Position numbers and translations under genes: made by a program
Part shown: positions 15,218 to 17,004 of the stretch, in pieces
Layout: every line of letters begins with the position of its first letter
How positions within the stretch are numbered: the stretch's first letter is position 1
Source of the DNA: CAYWRO01 sp964460345
GTDB lineage: Bacteria > Planctomycetota > Phycisphaerae > Phycisphaerales > UBA1924
Direction of reading: 5' to 3'
Assembly: GCA_964460345.1 (NCBI GenBank)
Contig: CAYWRO010000075.1
Coordinates: 1 to 17,004, forward strand
DNA: 17,004 bases
Notes under the pieces: generated by a model
Seen by the model: the letters and a program-made list of their open reading frames with translations, nothing else
The model's database searches: none
What the model was told of the DNA's origin: nothing

Positions 15218-15467
15218 GTTTGCGGCCGTGCGCGCGCGTTTTGGGGCCTTACAAATGGTTTTTGGGGCCGCACAAACGATTTGAGGGGCCTGTGAAATGA
15301 CTTTTGGGGCCCGTGAAATCGTTTTACGGGCCTGTGAAATCATTTTTGCGGCCCGTGAAATGATTTTTGGGGCTTGTGAAATCATTTTTGGGGCCCCAAA
15401 AATCATTTTTGGGGCCCGTGAAATCGTTTTTGGGGCCCGTGAAATCATTTTTGGGGCCTGTGAAATA
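15218..15467. repeat. Array of twelve 21-bp tandem repeats
   Basis: The GGCC core recurs at 15224, 15245, 15266, 15287, 15308, 15329, 15350, 15371 (as GGCT), 15392, 15413, 15434 and 15455, exactly every 21 bases without an indel. The consensus is TTTTTGGGGCC, then YGTGAAATCA. The first units are more diverged; units 7-12 are close to consensus. One unit is altered so that 15384-15403 is a perfect 20-bp palindrome. Because 21 is a multiple of three, two of three plus frames stay open, giving spurious seven-residue repeats. No ribosome binding site or gene is associated. Confidence 0.95.
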
Positions 15468-15730
15468 GCGCTGGGCGAGGGTTATCTGACGTGCACCCGC
15501 GTTTGCAGGCCGTGAGCGGGGGTGGGGATCCCTTGATCTGGCGGGCAGACGTTACAGACCGACCCCCCGGCCTCCCTCCCCCGCCCCTCCTCCCCTCGCC
15601 TCCCCGAGACCGGGTGTGTCTCTCTCTCGGAGAGCATCGGACGGTTGCGGCTGGACGATCCGCTGAGCAGCGCTTCAGGCCTCGGTCGCGGGGCGTCGCC
15701 GCGGCCCGCGAATCGCGCTGCCGAAGCCGC

Positions 15731-15759
15731 CTGTCGGCCTCCGCATCGTGTGCTAGCCT
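15731..15759 (+). promoter_or_regulatory. Candidate leaderless promoter of the ICMT-like gene
   Basis: TAGCCT (15754-15759), preceded by TGc as in an extended -10, lies 6 bases before the ATG at 15766. A weak -35 (CTGTCG, 15731-15736) is 17 bases upstream. No Shine-Dalgarno sequence is present; the gap is acctcc. Confidence 0.4.
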
Positions 15760-15765
15760 ACCTCC

Positions 15766-16389
15766 ATGGACATCACCCTCTCCGACGTCCTCTACATCCT
15801 CCTCGGAACCTTCTTCTTCGTCGGGGTCGGCCTCTTCGCCGCCAACCGGGCGCGGCGCGAGCTGGCGGAGGTCGGCAGGGTGACGCGGCCGACGTTCATC
15901 GCCTCCTTCATCGCCTACGTCGGCCACGGGCTGACCGTGCTCGCCGCGGCGTACGCGGGGGCAATCGAGCTGCCCATCCCCGCGGCGCTCGCGTGGGGAT
16001 CGGGGCTCATCGTCATGGCCGCCGGCGCGAGCTTCTGGATCCTCGCGCACACGCAGTTCCGCTCCTTCAACATGACCTGGGGGCTCGAGACGCAGCGCCT
16101 CGTGACGCGCGGCGTCTACGGCGTCACGCGCAACCCGCAGGTCGTCGGGTCCGTGCTCTTCTGGATCGGCGCGGGGCTTGCGGGCAAGTCCGGCGCGGCG
16201 ATCCTGCTCGCGCTCATCGAACTCGTCGCGGTGAACTTCTGGCTCCCCGCCGAGGAACGCGCTTTGGAAGCCCGGCACGGCGAGGCGTACGCGCGCTATC
16301 GCAGGCGCGTGCCGCGGTGGCTGGGGCCGGTGAAGCGGGAGACAGACGAAGCGGCCGCGGCGGACAGCACGGCGGCGGCGGCGAAGTGA
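15766..16389 (+). CDS. Isoprenylcysteine carboxyl methyltransferase/PEMT-like membrane protein
   Basis: A 207-residue integral membrane protein with about five hydrophobic segments (near 6-25, 44-66, 72-93, 129-147 and 151-170). The region LVTRGVYGVTRNPQVVGSVLFWIGAGL matches the conserved GxYxxxRNP/RHP motif of the ICMT/PEMT membrane methyltransferase family. The following PAEERALEARHGEAYARYRRRVPRW is the typical E..L...G..Y..Y...V.R ending. Family members transfer a methyl group from S-adenosylmethionine to a membrane-bound or hydrophobic substrate; the substrate here cannot be told. The last 20 residues are an Ala-rich tail. No Shine-Dalgarno precedes the ATG; a -10-like hexamer 6 bases upstream suggests a leaderless transcript. 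It converges on the methyltransferase gene ending at 16514. Confidence 0.8.
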   Translation: MDITLSDVLYILLGTFFFVGVGLFAANRARRELAEVGRVTRPTFIASFIAYVGHGLTVLAAAYAGAIELPIPAALAWGSGLIVMAAGASFWILAHTQFRSFNMTWGLETQRLVTRGVYGVTRNPQVVGSVLFWIGAGLAGKSGAAILLALIELVAVNFWLPAEERALEARHGEAYARYRRRVPRWLGPVKRETDEAAAADSTAAAAK

Positions 16390-16392
16390 GGG

Positions 16393-16507
16393 AAGTGCTG
16401 AGTGCTGAGTGCTGGGTGCTGAGTGGGGGAAAGTGCTGAGTGCTGGGTGCTTGAGTGCGCGGGGGACGCCCTCTTCCTCAGCACTCAGCACTCAGCACTC
16501 AGCACTT
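16393..16507. repeat. Heptamer repeats forming a 31-nt inverted repeat between convergent genes
   Basis: The left arm (16393-16423) consists of 7-bp units agtgctg. The right arm (16477-16507) consists of units actcagc. The arms are reverse complements at 30 of 31 positions. A further partial left-type run (16430-16454) lies in the loop. The hairpin starts a few bases after the stop of the plus gene (16389) and 7 bases from the stop of the minus gene (16514), so it may end transcription in both directions, although it has no T-tract. Confidence 0.9.
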
Positions 16508-16508
16508 A

Positions 16509-16544
16509 CTTTGCTACTTTGCTGCTTTGCTGCTTTGCTGCTTT
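16509..16544. repeat. Octamer repeat at the 3' end of the terminal methyltransferase gene
   Basis: Four and a half 8-bp units: ctttgcta, then ctttgctg three times, then cttt. On the minus strand these encode the last ten residues (KQQSSKAAK plus part of a codon) and the TAG stop of the methyltransferase. The run directly adjoins the 7-bp inverted repeat. Confidence 0.9.
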
Positions 16545-17004
16545 CCCTTGAAAGCCCTCACCCACGCCCGCATCACCTCCAACCGCGGCAGCGGGCGGAT
16601 CGGCTTGCGGTTGCGCTTCTCGAGCAGGCGCGGGTGCACGATCGAAAGGGGGAGCCCCGCGCACGCGCGGCGGATCTCGGCGAGCGCGGGGTAGCGCGGC
16701 AGCTCGCCCTCGCGCACGTACAGCAGCAGGTTCTGGCGGTACCACCACGCGATCCGCTCATCCTCCCAGATGCGCGGGCGGATCGCATCGACGGCGACGA
16801 AGCCTCGCTCCTCGAACAGGCGCGCCCAGTACGTCGGCCACTGCTCATTGATGTGCCCCGTCCCCCCCTGCAGCGGAACCGCCGCGGAAAAGGCGACGAC
16901 CGGAGCGGCGGCGGTGAGCGAATCGACCAGCGTCGCCGCGGCGGACTCCGGCAGGTGCTCGCCGACCTCCAAACTGATCGCCAGATCCCCCCCCACCCCC
17001 CCAA
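16514..17004 (-). CDS. SAM-dependent methyltransferase, C-terminal part (cut by window edge)
   Basis: At least 160 residues are seen; the N-terminal part with the SAM-binding motif lies beyond the window. DLAISLEVGEHLPESAA is the post-motif-II region of class I methyltransferases (the LEVxEHL signature), followed by APVVAFSAAVPLQGGTGHIN, then EQWPTYWARLFEERGF and an aromatic WWYRQNLLLYV strand. This set is typical of Methyltransf_23-type enzymes of cell-surface or secondary-metabolite clusters; the substrate is unknown. The apparent GTG start at 16996 is probably not real, because the frame stays open to the edge and the fold would lack its first half. The last residues (GKQQSSKAAK) come from an 8-bp repeat, so the natural C-terminus was probably near the RAWVRAFKG segment. 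Confidence 0.8.
   Translation of the reverse strand, partial: GGVGGDLAISLEVGEHLPESAAATLVDSLTAAAPVVAFSAAVPLQGGTGHINEQWPTYWARLFEERGFVAVDAIRPRIWEDERIAWWYRQNLLLYVREGELPRYPALAEIRRACAGLPLSIVHPRLLEKRNRKPIRPLPRLEVMRAWVRAFKGKQQSSKAAK

Larger units (their letters stand above)
14689..15765. other. Repeat-rich intergenic region without a convincing gene
   Basis: About 1.1 kb between the zinc-ribbon genes and the ICMT-like gene. It contains REP-like hairpins, an inverted 50-bp pair and a 21-bp tandem array, listed separately. Several long open frames cross it (for example 14668-15300 plus and 15128-15448 minus), but their translations follow the repeats, lack ribosome binding sites and match no domain I know. 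Positions 15480-15730 are GC-rich with a pyrimidine-rich run (about 15560-15605) and nothing else recognised. A short perfect hairpin, GCCGCC-TGC-GGCGGC, lies at 14826-14840. Confidence 0.7.

Noticed and set aside
14668..15300. 210-residue plus-strand open frame and overlapping frames in the intergenic region
   Set aside because: The translations follow REP-like hairpins and the 21-bp repeats, overlap each other in several frames and lack start signals.
15218..15467. CRISPR array
   Set aside because: The units are contiguous with no unique spacers, and no cas gene is present.
15297..15515. Possible seven-residue repeat protein from the 21-bp array
   Set aside because: A 21-bp period keeps frames open automatically. 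There is no Shine-Dalgarno and no membrane or secretion signal, and the opposite strand is equally open.
15445..16491. 348-residue open frame on the minus strand
   Set aside because: Antisense to the ICMT-like gene and runs through the heptamer repeats; its charged, repetitive translation fits a shadow frame.

Overview
The window looks like a piece of a GC-rich bacterial chromosome, most likely from a planctomycete (Phycisphaerae-like). That placement is inferred from three things: three adjacent small membrane proteins ending in the CGYDLRGL...CPECG zinc ribbon that is very common in that phylum, a cytoplasmic helical plus fibronectin-III protein of a type I associate with planctomycetes, and many short repeats in and between genes. 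No rRNA, tRNA, CRISPR array, integrase or transposase gene was recognised.

Layout. Positions 236-6418 are read on the plus strand: a large single-polypeptide restriction-modification enzyme of the type ISP/IIG kind (nuclease, N6-adenine methylase and specificity domain, but no helicase), a small FN3 protein closed by a good hairpin terminator, and an orphan GAF-PAS-HWE sensor histidine kinase. Positions 6425-14688 are read on the minus strand. In transcription order they hold three overlapping zinc-ribbon membrane proteins (14688 to 12727), then uvrB, a 76-residue membrane protein starting 6 bases after uvrB, and uvrA. UvrA and UvrB form the damage-recognition part of nucleotide excision repair. 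UvrA ends 6 bases from the oppositely oriented kinase gene.

Positions 14689-15765 (about 1.1 kb) hold no convincing gene but are dense in repeats: a 50-bp inverted pair of REP-like hairpins, a second hairpin family, and twelve units of a 21-bp tandem repeat in exact register. After this come an ICMT/PEMT-like membrane methyltransferase (plus strand) and the C-terminal part of a SAM methyltransferase (minus strand, cut by the window edge). They converge on a 31-nt inverted repeat built from 7-bp units.

The notable themes are: (1) repeats of 7-, 8- and 21-bp units and REP-like hairpins that also enter coding regions in frame (UvrB, the tail of the terminal methyltransferase, the tail of the small membrane protein); (2) three genes whose -10-like hexamer lies 5-7 bases before the start codon with no Shine-Dalgarno sequence, suggesting leaderless mRNAs; (3) a helicase-less ISP-like restriction enzyme with an acidic tail; (4) a translationally coupled small membrane protein inside the uvrBA operon. 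All function calls come from reading motifs; no database search was possible.
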